Assembly: GCF_002105155.1 (NCBI RefSeq)
Contig: NW_019029007.1
Coordinates: forward strand, 372,001 to 436,000
DNA: 64,000 bases
Source: Lobosporangium transversale
Lineage: Eukaryota > Mortierellomycota > Mortierellomycetes > Mortierellales > Mortierellaceae
Direction of reading: 5' to 3'
Each line of letters opens with the position of its first letter. The first letter of the stretch is position 1. Shown one piece after another: positions 63,644 through 64,000 of this stretch. The notes below the pieces were generated by a model. That model ran no database searches. It had not been told where the DNA came from and was given only the letters and a program-made list of their open reading frames with translations. The position numbers were made by a program, and so were the translations under genes.

Positions 63644-64000
63644 TGCTTTTTTCTTTGTACGACTTTTTATGTTTTTTTATTAAATGTATACTTTTTTTTT
63701 TTTGGTGTTAAATGATTGCCGTTATGAATAAAGCTTGTGGAAAGATAGAGTATATAGGAATGTGCGTGAAGGTGAAGTTGATAGAAAGGTATGAGTGCGT
63801 GTAAAGGTGAGAAAGAGAAAAGAAGAAAAGAGAAAGAAGTGGACATTCGTCTCATTTTTTGTACCCTTGGGCAAATGACCATTTCATTTCCCAAGGATTG
63901 GCTCTTGCTTCCTCCCTCTTGTCAAAATGCTCGTGCTCTTCCCGCGCTCATTCAAGTCTTTTTTTCTGTTTACTTTCGTATTTTCCATTGAGTTCCTTGC
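63644..64000. other. Upstream region of the acidic-protein gene
   Basis: AT-rich with short T runs. I see no other gene start or known motif; it is probably the promoter and leader of the minus-strand gene 62270-63643. Confidence 0.4.

Overview
The window comes from a fungal nuclear genome. Evidence is spliced genes with GT...AG introns, chitin deacetylase, Bfr1, Spt23/Mga2-type and Kre9/Knh1-like proteins, and fungal forms of MED6, TFIIF and phospholipase D. AT-rich intergenic DNA, long homopolymers and Q-rich regulators fit an early-diverging lineage; Mortierellomycotina/Mucoromycota is my best guess, an inference only.

Layout: PLD1-type phospholipase D (+, 5' end outside the window, to 5340); unrecognised, possibly mitochondrial protein (-, 5493-7398); MED6 (+, 7552-9214), convergent with a CNNM/Mam3-type DUF21-CBS membrane protein (-, 9373-11939); NET-domain regulator (-, 12801-14545); universal stress protein (+, 16238-18298); TFIIF alpha (+, 19929-22289); secreted, probably GPI-anchored Ser/Thr-rich protein (+, 22903-23798); short-chain dehydrogenase (-, 23944-25087); very large F-box/ankyrin-like protein (+, 27636-33516); mitochondrial ATP synthase beta (-, 33893-36098); Bfr1 (+, 37917-39979); ribosomal protein eL18 (+, 40924-42008); 2-oxoglutarate/Fe(II) oxygenase (-, 42252-43672); a 5.6 kb stretch without a recognisable gene; chitin deacetylase (-, 49293-50739); Spt23/Mga2-like factor (-, 53108-57710); a 4.5 kb gene-poor stretch; and an unidentified acidic protein (-, 62270-63643).

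Most coding regions are housekeeping and do not form a cluster. Four are transcription factors or cofactors (MED6, NET protein, TFIIF alpha, Mga2-like); this looks like coincidence. Nearly every gene, including essential ATP synthase beta and eL18, is broken by single missing bases, so proteins can only be read by changing frame several times. Since essential genes are hit as hard as others, I read this as uncorrected deletion errors in the assembly, not pseudogenes. All start, stop and intron positions should be treated as approximate.

I did not find a convincing new biological system. The best leads are a 119 bp foldback element upstream of TFIIF alpha, twin hairpins just after TFIIF alpha, homopolymer tracts at very high density but absent from a 19.5 kb block, recurrent T-to-A palindromic tracts, AAG-type 3' splice sites, an Mga2-like factor without the usual membrane anchor, a NET domain without visible bromodomains, and the giant F-box/ankyrin-like protein.
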